A stretch of 64,000 nt of DNA from B1SED10-225 sp964501415 (GTDB taxonomy: Bacteria > Bacillota_I > Bacilli_A > Izemoplasmatales > Izemoplasmataceae). Of this stretch, positions 34,942-42,904 are shown piece by piece. The first letter of the stretch is position 1, and each line of letters opens with the position of its first letter. The position numbers and the translations under genes were made by a program. The notes under the pieces are model-generated. The model was not told where the DNA came from. It ran no database searches and saw nothing but the letters and a program-made list of their open reading frames with translations. The stretch lies in assembly GCA_964501415.1 (NCBI GenBank), contig CAZCSL010000002.1:1-64000 (forward strand), written 5' to 3'.

Positions 34942-35292
34942 CTATTCGCTCAATTCTATAGATTCGAAAACAACATAAGAGATGGTGCCGTCTATACTTT
35001 CAAGACGCAAATGCAGATAATCAGATTCTTTGCGAACATCCAAATCATGAATCGTAAACAACCCTGACTCAATCTCTTTAGTCGCGAAGGAAAAGCTCTT
35101 TGGGTGATTCAACTTAAGATGTACCAACGTATTCTTTTTTAACCGTTCGTTGTTGTCAGATAAAATTTCAATACCTAGATAAATCGACTCTGGCTGCACG
35201 CTAATGCTTTTGAGTTTTCCATCATGAAAGACCGGTACACCACCGAGTTTTTTTGCCAAAGTCGTTTGGGCTACAGACTTAATTTGATACAT
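34942..35292 (-). CDS. Small soluble protein, function unknown
   Basis: 116 residues, predicted mostly beta strands (IYLGIEILSDNNERL, TLVHLKLNHPKSFSF, YLHLRLESIDGTISYVVFESIEL), without signal peptide or membrane helix. The N-terminus (MYQIKSVAQTTLAKKLGG) is helical. Two ATGs (35298 and 35292) could follow AAGGAG. It is 29 bases after the Old Yellow Enzyme gene and may be co-transcribed with it. No family recognised. Confidence 0.6.
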   Translation of the reverse strand: MYQIKSVAQTTLAKKLGGVPVFHDGKLKSISVQPESIYLGIEILSDNNERLKKNTLVHLKLNHPKSFSFATKEIESGLFTIHDLDVRKESDYLHLRLESIDGTISYVVFESIELSE

Positions 35293-35321
35293 GTTCATCA
35301 ACTCCTTTTTAAGTAGTTAAA

Positions 35322-36422
35322 TTATTTAAACGTTATGCCGCGTGCTTCAAAACGTTCGCGAAATTTATATAATCTATTATATAGGGGTTCGGGCATGGTT
35401 GTTTTTAACATCTGTTTAGCGGTTGGTTCGCCGTGGCAGATTTTAACTACGGCTTTAGGATCTGCAATTAAGGGCAAGCCGATAGCCATTAACTCATAAC
35501 CTAACGCTTCTGCTTGTTTTACATCCTCTAAATTGCGAAGCCCACCAGAACCGATTAAAGGTTTTTGTTTGTCTAATGTATCCAAAAGGGTTTTTACCGT
35601 TGGGGTTTGGTCTTGGTCATGGCGAATGGAACTTTGAGCGTAATGCCCCATTGAGACGTGAATATAATCTAAGTTCGTTGCTTTTAAATATTCAAGTAAA
35701 TAAACGGTGTCATTCAGTGTGATGCCATCACTTTCAAGCTCTTCTGGCGAAAAACGATAACCGAATATAAAGTCGTCCTTAGCATATTGTTTAATAACGT
35801 CGTTGGTCGCTTCTACCACTTCTTGAATAAAGCGTAGACGCTTCTTTAAAGACCCACCATAAGCGTCACTTCTTTTATTGGTATGGGGAGAAAAAAACTG
35901 TTGCAATAAATACGTATTGGCGCCATGAAGCTCAATACCATCAAAACCAGCTTCGATGGCCCTTTTTGTGGCTAAGGCAAAATCTTTAACCGTTTGTTCA
36001 ATCTCTTTAATCGTCATTGGTCTTGGGGTGACAAAACCTTCTCTAGGGGCTTTTACCGCACTCGCTGAGACGATATCATCATGATTTTCATATAGATGGG
36101 GCACATTCATCCTGCCCCCATGGTGCAGTTGAGCTATCGCTTTGGCCCCGTGGCCTTTCATCGCTGTGACAAAAGGCTTCATCGGTTCGATAAAACGATC
36201 GGCTTTTAAGGTGATTTGATTTTCGAATGCCTGCGCTTGTTCGTTGATGCTAATCGCAGGGCTAATCGCGATGGCGACATCTTCAGTCCTCAATCTCATG
36301 TAGTCAATTTCCGCTTTAGAAGGGGTTAAGTCTGAATTACCACTGTAAGTGGTCATAGGTGCCATTACCAGTCGGTTTTTTAACGTTTGTTTTTTCAATG
36401 TCATCGGTTCACATAATGTCAT
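35322..36422 (-). CDS. Old Yellow Enzyme family NADH:flavin oxidoreductase
   Basis: 366 residues, a TIM barrel with FMN-site features: RLVMAPMTTYSG near the N-terminus, QLHHGGR, FDGIELHGANTYLLQQFFSP with the His-Asn substrate pair, NKRSDAYGGSLKKRLRF and GSGGLRN. No C-terminal iron-sulfur domain is present, so it is the short single-domain class that reduces activated alkenes. The physiological substrate is unknown. It is divergent from tnaA and shares its upstream region. Confidence 0.9.
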   Translation of the reverse strand: MTLCEPMTLKKQTLKNRLVMAPMTTYSGNSDLTPSKAEIDYMRLRTEDVAIAISPAISINEQAQAFENQITLKADRFIEPMKPFVTAMKGHGAKAIAQLHHGGRMNVPHLYENHDDIVSASAVKAPREGFVTPRPMTIKEIEQTVKDFALATKRAIEAGFDGIELHGANTYLLQQFFSPHTNKRSDAYGGSLKKRLRFIQEVVEATNDVIKQYAKDDFIFGYRFSPEELESDGITLNDTVYLLEYLKATNLDYIHVSMGHYAQSSIRHDQDQTPTVKTLLDTLDKQKPLIGSGGLRNLEDVKQAEALGYELMAIGLPLIADPKAVVKICHGEPTAKQMLKTTMPEPLYNRLYKFRERFEARGITFK

Positions 36423-36442
36423 GTTATCACTCCTACATTTTT

Positions 36443-36448
36443 ATTATA
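36443..36448 (-). promoter_or_regulatory. -10 of the Old Yellow Enzyme promoter
   Basis: Minus strand TGC-TATAAT extended -10 with TTAACG 17 bases upstream; lies 21 bases before the start codon. Confidence 0.5.
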
Positions 36449-36492
36449 GCATTGTTATTTACTATCGTTAATCAATTGACCAAAAAACTTAA

Positions 36493-36506
36493 AGTTAGCG
36501 TTTTCA
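36493..36506 (-). promoter_or_regulatory. Cre-like (CcpA) site at the tnaA -35
   Basis: Minus strand TGAAAACGCTAACT matches TGWAANCGNTNWCA at 13 of 14 positions and covers the tnaA -35 hexamer. tnaA is under catabolite repression in other bacteria. Confidence 0.5.
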
Positions 36507-36529
36507 TTTTAAGTGATATCTTGTATAAT
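36501..36529 (+). promoter_or_regulatory. tnaA promoter
   Basis: TTTTCA, 17-base spacer, perfect TATAAT (36524-36529). The predicted leader is only about 25 bases, too short for a TnaC-type leader peptide. Confidence 0.65.
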
Positions 36530-36560
36530 GGGCATGGACGAAGTTTTGAAAGGAGCTTAT

Positions 36561-37943
36561 ATGAAAACTAATTACAAGCCAGAACCGTACCGAATTAAAA
36601 TGGTTGAACCTATTAAGGAAACCACCAAAGCAAGACGTATAGAGTTATTGAAAAATGCAGGGTATAATCCCTTTATGCTTCGTAGTGAAGACGTATATAT
36701 CGATTTGTTAACCGACTCAGGCACCGGCGCGATGAGCGATAAACAATGGGGCGCTTTGATGCAAGGCGATGAATCATATGCCGGGTCTAAAAGTTTTTAT
36801 CGTTTAGAGGGCGTGGTAAAACACATTACCAACTATAAATATTTTATTCCCGTACACCAAGGCCGTGGAGCCGAACAAGTTATATTGCCTTTGTTGACTA
36901 AACATAAAAAAATGTCGTTTATTTCCAACATGCATTTTGATACGACCAAAGCCCATGTGGAACTCGCTGGGGCAAGAGCGATTGATTGTGTTATAGAAGC
37001 ATGCTTTGATACAAAAACCTATCACCCCTTCAAAGGGAACTTTGACACCGATAAGCTAATCTCAATTATTGAGGATAAAGGGGCCGACCATATCGGTGGT
37101 ATCATCATGACGATAACCAATAATTCAGCAGGCGGGCAGCCCGTTAGTATGGAAAACTTAAAAGCCACGGCTGCGATTGCAAAAAAATACCAAATTCCGT
37201 TGCTTATTGATGGCGCAAGATATGCTGAAAACGCCTATTTCATAAAGCAAAGAGAAAGCGGATATGAAGATAAGAGCATCCTAGAAATCGCCCAAGAAAC
37301 CTTTGCGCTCGCCGACATCTTTTTGATGAGCGCTAAAAAGGATGGGCTATCCAATATTGGTGGCATCATTGCGATTAAAGATGATGAGGATTTGTTCGAA
37401 AAAGCACGCTCGCGCGTGGTACCCCTTGAAGGGTTCCCTACTTACGGCGGTATGAGCGGTCGTGATATGGAAGCCTTAGCGGTTGGACTACAAGAAGCTT
37501 TGGACGAATCATACTTGGCGCATCGCATCGACCAGGTACGTTATTTAGGAGACCGCTTGAAAGCGATGGGTATTCCTATTCAATGGCCTACTGGGGGTCA
37601 TGCGGTATTCGTGGATGGCAAAGCCTTTGCCCCCCATATTCCTTTTGATCAGTTTCCCGCTCAAAGCATCGTCAACGCGCTATACATTGAATCTGGCGTT
37701 AGAGGTGTTGAGATTGGATCGCTTTTACTGGGTAGAGACCCCGATAGCAAAGAAAACATCGACACGCCTTTACAGTTAGTCCGGCTAACCATTCCTAGAA
37801 GAACGTATACACAAAATCATATGGATGTCGTCGCAAAAGGTCTTGAAAAAGTGTATCAAAACCGACAACAATTAACGGGACTTAGCTTTGTTTATGAACC
37901 TGAAATATTAAGGCATTTCACGGCTAAACTGAAGCCTTTGTAA
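36561..37943 (+). CDS. tnaA: Tryptophanase
   Basis: 460 residues of the beta-eliminating lyase family. It splits L-tryptophan into indole, pyruvate and ammonia. PLP lysine lies in MSAKKD (Lys259-Lys260 pair). Tryptophanase is preferred over tyrosine phenol-lyase because it has HFDTT (Asp127; the lyase has Thr), GVRGVEIGSLLLGRD (no substrate-binding Arg at the MER position) and RHFTAKL near the end (His452; the lyase has Phe). Start from AAAGGAG before 36561. It has its own promoter and terminator and leads an amino-acid fermentation region. Confidence 0.93.
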   Translation: MKTNYKPEPYRIKMVEPIKETTKARRIELLKNAGYNPFMLRSEDVYIDLLTDSGTGAMSDKQWGALMQGDESYAGSKSFYRLEGVVKHITNYKYFIPVHQGRGAEQVILPLLTKHKKMSFISNMHFDTTKAHVELAGARAIDCVIEACFDTKTYHPFKGNFDTDKLISIIEDKGADHIGGIIMTITNNSAGGQPVSMENLKATAAIAKKYQIPLLIDGARYAENAYFIKQRESGYEDKSILEIAQETFALADIFLMSAKKDGLSNIGGIIAIKDDEDLFEKARSRVVPLEGFPTYGGMSGRDMEALAVGLQEALDESYLAHRIDQVRYLGDRLKAMGIPIQWPTGGHAVFVDGKAFAPHIPFDQFPAQSIVNALYIESGVRGVEIGSLLLGRDPDSKENIDTPLQLVRLTIPRRTYTQNHMDVVAKGLEKVYQNRQQLTGLSFVYEPEILRHFTAKLKPL

Positions 37944-37966
37944 AAAAGTGCAAACGCACTTTTTTT
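37942..37966 (+). terminator. Terminator of tnaA
   Basis: AAAAAGTGC, loop AAAC, GCACTTTTTTT directly after the stop. Confidence 0.8.
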
Positions 37967-38002
37967 GTGATACAACTTTTTTTATTATTTTTCGGTTTGG
38001 TG

Positions 38003-38031
38003 TTGTTGTGAAAACGCTCACATGTTATAAT
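38003..38031 (+). promoter_or_regulatory. buk operon promoter
   Basis: TTGTTG, exact 17-base spacer, perfect TATAAT (38026-38031), 38 bases before the buk ATG. Confidence 0.75.
38009..38022 (+). promoter_or_regulatory. Perfect cre (CcpA) box inside the buk promoter
   Basis: TGAAAACGCTCACA matches the cre consensus TGWAANCGNTNWCA at all 14 positions and fills the spacer between -35 and -10. A regulator bound here would block RNA polymerase, predicting repression of the buk-to-aminotransferase operon when preferred sugars are present. Confidence 0.7.
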
Positions 38032-38069
38032 CAAAATTGTTGTTAAGAGAATATTTACAGGAGGCTTAT

Positions 38070-39140
38070 ATGAACAAAAAAATACTAGCAATCAACCCTG
38101 GGTCAACAAGTACCAAGATTGCTGTTTTTGATGCGGATGAGTGTGTATTTAAACACACGATTCGTCATTCTACAAAGACGATCAATCAATATAAACGCAT
38201 CATAGACCAATACGATTTTCGTAAAGAAGCCATTTTAGAAACACTGGCAGACAAAAACATCGAGGCCAGTGACTTAGCGGCTGTGGTTGGTCGTGGCGGC
38301 ATGCTAAAACCGATTGAAAGTGGTACTTATGCTGTTAACGAAGCCATGGTTGATTACATGAAAAAAGCGCCACGCGGTGAACATGCATCCAACTTAGGAT
38401 GTGTCATCGCTTATGAAATTGCCAATAAACACCAAATCCCTAGCTTTATCGTCGATCCAGTCGCCGTTGATGAAATGGATGATATCGCCAGAGTAACGGG
38501 TATGCCCGAAATACAAAGAGCATCCTTGTTTCATGCGTTAAACCAAAAGGCGGTCGCTTTAAAAGCGGCAAAAGATTTAGGAAAATCTTATCAGGATTTA
38601 CGCTTGATTGTCGCCCATCTCGGTGGGGGTATCAGCGTGGGTATCCACCAATATGGACGCGTTATCGATGTGAATAACGCCCTAGACGGCGATGGTCCTA
38701 TGAGTCCTGAACGCAGTGGTAGTGTGCCTTTAGGCCCACTATATAAAATGTGTTTTTCTGGCAAATATACCTTAGATGAAATTAAGCGTAAAAACTACGG
38801 TAAAGGTGGTTTAGTTGCGCACTTAGGAACCAACGATGGTTTTGAGATTGCTAAGCGTATTGAAGAAGGCGATGAAAAAACCTTGTTTATCTTTAAGGCC
38901 ATGTGTTATCAAATCGCTAAAGAAATCGGTAGCGGTGGTGCCGTATTAGCAGGTGAAGTCGATGCCATCATCTTAACGGGTGGCTTGGCTTATGATCAAC
39001 TGTTGGTTGATGAGATTACTAAACGCACGCAGTTTATCGCACCCGTCATGGTATATCCCGGAGAAGACGAGATGGAAAGTTTGGCATTGGGTGCATTGAG
39101 AGTCTTAAATAAAGAAGAAAACGCAAAGACGTATAAATAA
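38070..39140 (+). CDS. buk: Butyrate kinase
   Basis: 356 residues of the acetokinase superfamily. NPGSTSTKIAVF at the N-terminus, VVGRGGMLKPIESGTY, VAHLGGGISVG (phosphate site), NALDGDGPMSPERSG and LTGGLAYD are typical of Buk rather than AckA. It converts butyryl- or branched acyl-phosphate and ADP to acid and ATP. The ATG at 38070 follows CAGGAGG. It is the first gene of the operon running to 44232. The pairing with leucine-type dehydrogenase suggests branched acids (isobutyrate, isovalerate) among its substrates, which is inference. Confidence 0.93.
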   Translation: MNKKILAINPGSTSTKIAVFDADECVFKHTIRHSTKTINQYKRIIDQYDFRKEAILETLADKNIEASDLAAVVGRGGMLKPIESGTYAVNEAMVDYMKKAPRGEHASNLGCVIAYEIANKHQIPSFIVDPVAVDEMDDIARVTGMPEIQRASLFHALNQKAVALKAAKDLGKSYQDLRLIVAHLGGGISVGIHQYGRVIDVNNALDGDGPMSPERSGSVPLGPLYKMCFSGKYTLDEIKRKNYGKGGLVAHLGTNDGFEIAKRIEEGDEKTLFIFKAMCYQIAKEIGSGGAVLAGEVDAIILTGGLAYDQLLVDEITKRTQFIAPVMVYPGEDEMESLALGALRVLNKEENAKTYK

Positions 39141-39158
39141 TACAGAAAGGAGTACTCT

Positions 39159-39182
39159 ATGCAGTGTTTTAATACAGCATAG
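39159..39182 (+). CDS. Seven-codon mini-ORF between buk and ptb
   Basis: A strong AAAGGAG site 6 bases upstream of ATG opens the frame MQCFNTA, stop TAG at 39180-39182, 15 bases before the ptb ATG. The same bases form a hairpin (CTATGC/GCATAG with inner TGT/ACA). It could be a leader-type coupling element for ptb or a decayed start region. No homologue can be claimed for so short a peptide. Confidence 0.3.
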   Translation: MQCFNTA

Positions 39183-39197
39183 GGCAATTAGGATAAT

Positions 39198-40100
39198 ATG
39201 ATTAAATCGATTGAAGGGTTGATTGAAGCCGCTAAGCAAATCCCTAAAAAGACTTTAGTTGTAGCGGTGGCCAATGATGAAGCGGTTCTAAAGAGTGTGG
39301 AAAAAGCGCGTCAAGAAGACATCATTCACGCCGTTTTAGTCGGAGATCAATCGGCGATTGAAGACGTGCTTGATCAATTGGGTTTTGATAAAACCAACTA
39401 TACCATCATTAAAGAGACTGACCCTGAAAAAGCCTGTGAAAAAGCCGTTCGCTTAGTCAGCGAAAATGAAGGTTACTTTTTGATGAAGGGCCTAGTGGAT
39501 ACTAAAACTATCTTAAAAGCCGCTTTAGATAAAGACTATGGGCTTAGAACCAAAAACCGCTTATCGCATTTGAGCGTCATGTCCGTAAAAAACTATCACA
39601 AACTGATGATTATGACCGACGGGGCAATGAACATTCAACCAACGGTTGATGAAAAACAAGAAATCATTGAAAATGCCGCAAAAATCGCGCATGCTTTGGG
39701 CATAAAAAAACCTAATGTCGGGATGATTGCTGCGGTGGAAAAAGTCAATCCTAAAATGCAAGCAACCCTCGATGCAAAAACTTTAAAAGAACGCCAACAA
39801 AATGGCGATATTAAAGATGTCATCATCGATGGGCCGTTTGCGATAGATAATGCAATCAATAAAGAAGCCGCAAAACAAAAAGGCATTACTTCTGCAATGG
39901 CTGGTGATGTGGATATTTTAATGATGCCGCTCATAGAAGCAGGCAATGTCTTTTACAAGACAATGATGTTCTTAGCAGATGCAAAAAGCGCCAGCGTCAT
40001 TGCAGGGGCACAAAAGCCGATTGTCTTAACCTCACGTGCCGATAGTGAGGCCTCAAAGTTTTACTCGATTGCACTTAGTGCACTCGTAGCCAACTTATAA
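39198..40100 (+). CDS. ptb: Phosphate butyryltransferase
   Basis: 300 residues of the phosphate acetyl/butyryltransferase family; the Ptb length rather than the longer Pta. FLMKGLVDTKTILKA, MTDGAMNIQPTVDEK, DGPFAIDNAIN and SARAD-like LTSRADSEASK are present. It exchanges CoA for phosphate on acyl-CoA, feeding Buk. The ribosome site is TTAGGA. It follows buk by 57 bases, which include the mini-ORF and hairpin. Confidence 0.93.
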   Translation: MIKSIEGLIEAAKQIPKKTLVVAVANDEAVLKSVEKARQEDIIHAVLVGDQSAIEDVLDQLGFDKTNYTIIKETDPEKACEKAVRLVSENEGYFLMKGLVDTKTILKAALDKDYGLRTKNRLSHLSVMSVKNYHKLMIMTDGAMNIQPTVDEKQEIIENAAKIAHALGIKKPNVGMIAAVEKVNPKMQATLDAKTLKERQQNGDIKDVIIDGPFAIDNAINKEAAKQKGITSAMAGDVDILMMPLIEAGNVFYKTMMFLADAKSASVIAGAQKPIVLTSRADSEASKFYSIALSALVANL

Positions 40101-40132
40101 AAATAAAACAATTTAAAATAAAGGAGCGTAAA

Positions 40133-41254
40133 ATGGCAAAAAAGAATGAGTTTACAAATGAAGTTTTTTCCTACACAAATGAGGGTTTTGAACAAGTTAT
40201 TTATTTTCACAACAAAGAAACTGGATTAAAAGGTATTACGTGTATTCATGATACTAGATTGGGCCCTTCTTGTGGTGGGACGCGTTTTTACAACTACAAA
40301 AGTGAAGAGGAAGCCTTATACGATGTCACTAGACTTGCTAAGGGGATGACGTATAAGAATGCAGCCGCTGGGCTTGATATTGGTGGTTGTAAAACCGTCA
40401 TTATCGGAGATCCTAAAAAGCTTAAGAGCGAAGCGTTCATGCGGTCTTACGGACGCTATATTCAAAGTCTGAATGGTAGAGTGTATACTGGACAAGACAT
40501 GAATATCACGTTAAAAGACTGTGAATATATGGACCGCGAAACCGATTATGTTTCCGGTGTATTAAGAAAAGGCGCAGGCAGCACGACTATTTTAACAGCT
40601 AAAGGGACTTACGTTGGAATGCTTGCTGCGGTTAAAGAGAAGTTTGGAAAAGACAACTTAGATGATATGACCATTGCTTTTCAAGGCGTGGGTTCGGTTG
40701 TCCAAGAAATGGCTAGTCACATAAAAGAAAACGATATTCGCCGTATTTACTTTACCGATATCGATGAAGAAAAAATTAAAAAGTTCAAGGAAATCTTCCC
40801 TCTTGCCATTTATGTTGAACCCGATGAGATTTATGAGAAGAAATGCGATATATTCTCCCCGAACGCAATTGGCGCTATTTTGAATGACGACACCATTCCC
40901 AAACTGCGCACAAGCATCATTGCAGGTGCGGCCAATAACGTATTGGAAAATGAAGATAAACACGGACCTATGTTAGAAGAAAAAGATATTCTTTACTGCC
41001 CCGATTTTGTGATAAATGCGGGTGGCGTCATCAATGTATATCATGAAATGATCGGTTATCATCAAGCTTCTGCGATTCAAACTACCGACAGTATTTTTGA
41101 TCGCTTGATTGAGATTTTTGATATTTCTAAACAAGAAAATATCCCGACTTATAAAGCGGCAAATATCTTAGCAGAGCGCCGTATCGAAAAAAACCTAAGA
41201 CTACGCGGAGACTACATCAAATCACGTCAACGCTTTAAATGGAATATAGAATAG
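40133..41254 (+). CDS. Leucine/valine-type amino acid dehydrogenase
   Basis: 373 residues of the Glu/Leu/Phe/Val dehydrogenase family. Catalytic lysines are kept: Lys75 in RLAKGMTYKNAAAG and Lys87 in GGCKTVIIGDP, with Asp122 in TGQDMN. A Rossmann domain follows (AFQGVGSVVQ), and PDFVINAGGVINVYHE is characteristic of leucine dehydrogenase. It oxidatively deaminates branched-chain amino acids to 2-oxoacids with NAD+. The N- and C-terminal ends diverge from Bacillus enzymes, so the exact amino acid is uncertain. It lies 32 bases after ptb, behind AAAGGAG. Confidence 0.88.
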   Translation: MAKKNEFTNEVFSYTNEGFEQVIYFHNKETGLKGITCIHDTRLGPSCGGTRFYNYKSEEEALYDVTRLAKGMTYKNAAAGLDIGGCKTVIIGDPKKLKSEAFMRSYGRYIQSLNGRVYTGQDMNITLKDCEYMDRETDYVSGVLRKGAGSTTILTAKGTYVGMLAAVKEKFGKDNLDDMTIAFQGVGSVVQEMASHIKENDIRRIYFTDIDEEKIKKFKEIFPLAIYVEPDEIYEKKCDIFSPNAIGAILNDDTIPKLRTSIIAGAANNVLENEDKHGPMLEEKDILYCPDFVINAGGVINVYHEMIGYHQASAIQTTDSIFDRLIEIFDISKQENIPTYKAANILAERRIEKNLRLRGDYIKSRQRFKWNIE

Positions 41255-41269
41255 AAAGGATTGTATGCC

Positions 41270-42904
41270 ATGGCTACAAGAAATCAGTTTAAACGAGAAG
41301 AAATTGGCACAAAGACACCCCATATTTTTAATCGTATCAGAACGACCGTTGAGACTGCCTTTTACCGCAACAACGTTGTTCGTATCAACACCTTAGAAGA
41401 AGCTTATAATCTAGCAAAAAATACCGAAGGCACGATTGTAAGTGACTTACCGATTTATCGGGCTAAAGATTTAGGCTTGCCCGATGATGCCAAGGTATTA
41501 ATGTTTAACGATGGAGCGATTACCGGCAGACAAGCTCATGCCCGCCGCATCGTTAATGAACAAAACAAAGATAAATATGCCAAAACATTGCGCGAAGCCA
41601 TTTTCACCAGCAAAGACGTCACTATGTACCATGCAACGGTGATGATTGGCTTGCATGAAAACTTCAGCGTTAAAGCCCATTTGCTGGTGCCTCAAGGCTA
41701 TGAGAACACGCTTTATTCTTGGATGTTAAACTTTCAAGTCATCAATGAATCATGGGCGCCAGTCTATGAAGGCTCAAGCGTTTTTGATGAAGGAGATATA
41801 TTCATCTATGCTGACCCCGATTACATCGTTGAGGGGTTCGATACCGGATTTGCGTTATTTGACCGCGACCACAATTGCGCTTCTTTATTAGGACTTAGAT
41901 ATTTTGGTGAATTCAAAAAAGCCACCCTTACGTTGGCTTGGTCTTTAGCAAAGCGCCAAAACTTTACGGCGGCTCACGGCGGTATCAAAGAAGTTAAACG
42001 CTCCAATCAAGACCCTTATATCATGAGCGTGTTTGGCTTATCAGGTAGTGGAAAAAGCACCATCACCCACGCCAAACACAATCAAAAGTACGATATCAAC
42101 GTTTTACACGATGATGCTTTTATCATTGAAAACGATGACCTTTATACGGTCTCCTTAGAGCCTTCTTATTTTGATAAGGTTCAAGATTATCCTACCGCCT
42201 CAAATGATAATCGCTTTTTACTCACGATTCAAAACGTAGGGGCAACAAAAGATGAAAATGACTTGATAGTACCGATTACTGAAGATATTCGCAACGGAAA
42301 TGGCCGAGCGGTCAAAAGTATTTTTTGGACCCCTTCTAGAGTCTTTAAACTCGATAGTCCTTTAAATGCCATCTTTTGGATTATGAAAGATGATACCCTG
42401 CCTCCTTTGATGCGGGTAGAAAATTCTGCTTTGGCGAGCGTTTTGGGTGCAACTCTAGCGACCAAGCGAACCAGCGCAGAGGAAGGGGCTGACCCTAATG
42501 AATTGGCGTTTGTCCCTTATGCCAATCCTTTTAGATTGTATCCGCTAAAAGAAGATTACATCAATTTTAAAAATCTATTTGAGAATCATGGTGTAGCCTG
42601 TTATATTATTAATACGGGTCATTTCAAAGATGTTAAAATTCCCCCAAAAACGACCTTGCATGCGATAGAACAACTGATCGAAAATGACGCGCAATTCAAA
42701 CCATTTTTCGGTTCAAATGTATTATCTTACGCTTTGGATGATGACTTTAAAGTCGCTAATGATGCGGCGCATGTTAAAAACTTTAAAGAACGGATGAAAC
42801 GCCGTTTAGCATACATTGAAAACCTCAAAGGTGAAGATGTGCTGCCTAAGGAAGCACATGATGCCTTAAAAAATGCTATAACGGCCATTAAGGATGACAA
42901 GTAA
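41270..42904 (+). CDS. Divergent ATP-type phosphoenolpyruvate carboxykinase-like protein
   Basis: 544 residues, alignable by eye to ATP-dependent PEP carboxykinase. Kept: ITGRQ (Arg87, oxaloacetate site), YFGEFKK (metal-site Lys), AAHGG (His236), the P-loop GLSGSGKST (256-264), a metal Asp in HDDAF (281-282) and IINTGHF. Changed: kinase-2 GDDEHGW is reduced to HDDAFII, the SGYTAKVAGTE region reads ATLATKRTSAEEG, and the adenine-site KRI element is missing. It may still make PEP from oxaloacetate, or act as a kinase on another acid. The ATG at 41270 follows AAAGGA. It overlaps the aminotransferase start by one base. Confidence 0.75.
   Translation: MATRNQFKREEIGTKTPHIFNRIRTTVETAFYRNNVVRINTLEEAYNLAKNTEGTIVSDLPIYRAKDLGLPDDAKVLMFNDGAITGRQAHARRIVNEQNKDKYAKTLREAIFTSKDVTMYHATVMIGLHENFSVKAHLLVPQGYENTLYSWMLNFQVINESWAPVYEGSSVFDEGDIFIYADPDYIVEGFDTGFALFDRDHNCASLLGLRYFGEFKKATLTLAWSLAKRQNFTAAHGGIKEVKRSNQDPYIMSVFGLSGSGKSTITHAKHNQKYDINVLHDDAFIIENDDLYTVSLEPSYFDKVQDYPTASNDNRFLLTIQNVGATKDENDLIVPITEDIRNGNGRAVKSIFWTPSRVFKLDSPLNAIFWIMKDDTLPPLMRVENSALASVLGATLATKRTSAEEGADPNELAFVPYANPFRLYPLKEDYINFKNLFENHGVACYIINTGHFKDVKIPPKTTLHAIEQLIENDAQFKPFFGSNVLSYALDDDFKVANDAAHVKNFKERMKRRLAYIENLKGEDVLPKEAHDALKNAITAIKDDK

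Noticed and set aside
36536..36560. TnaC-type leader peptide before tnaA
   Set aside because: Only about 25 bases lie between the predicted transcription start and the tnaA start, with no Trp-containing frame.
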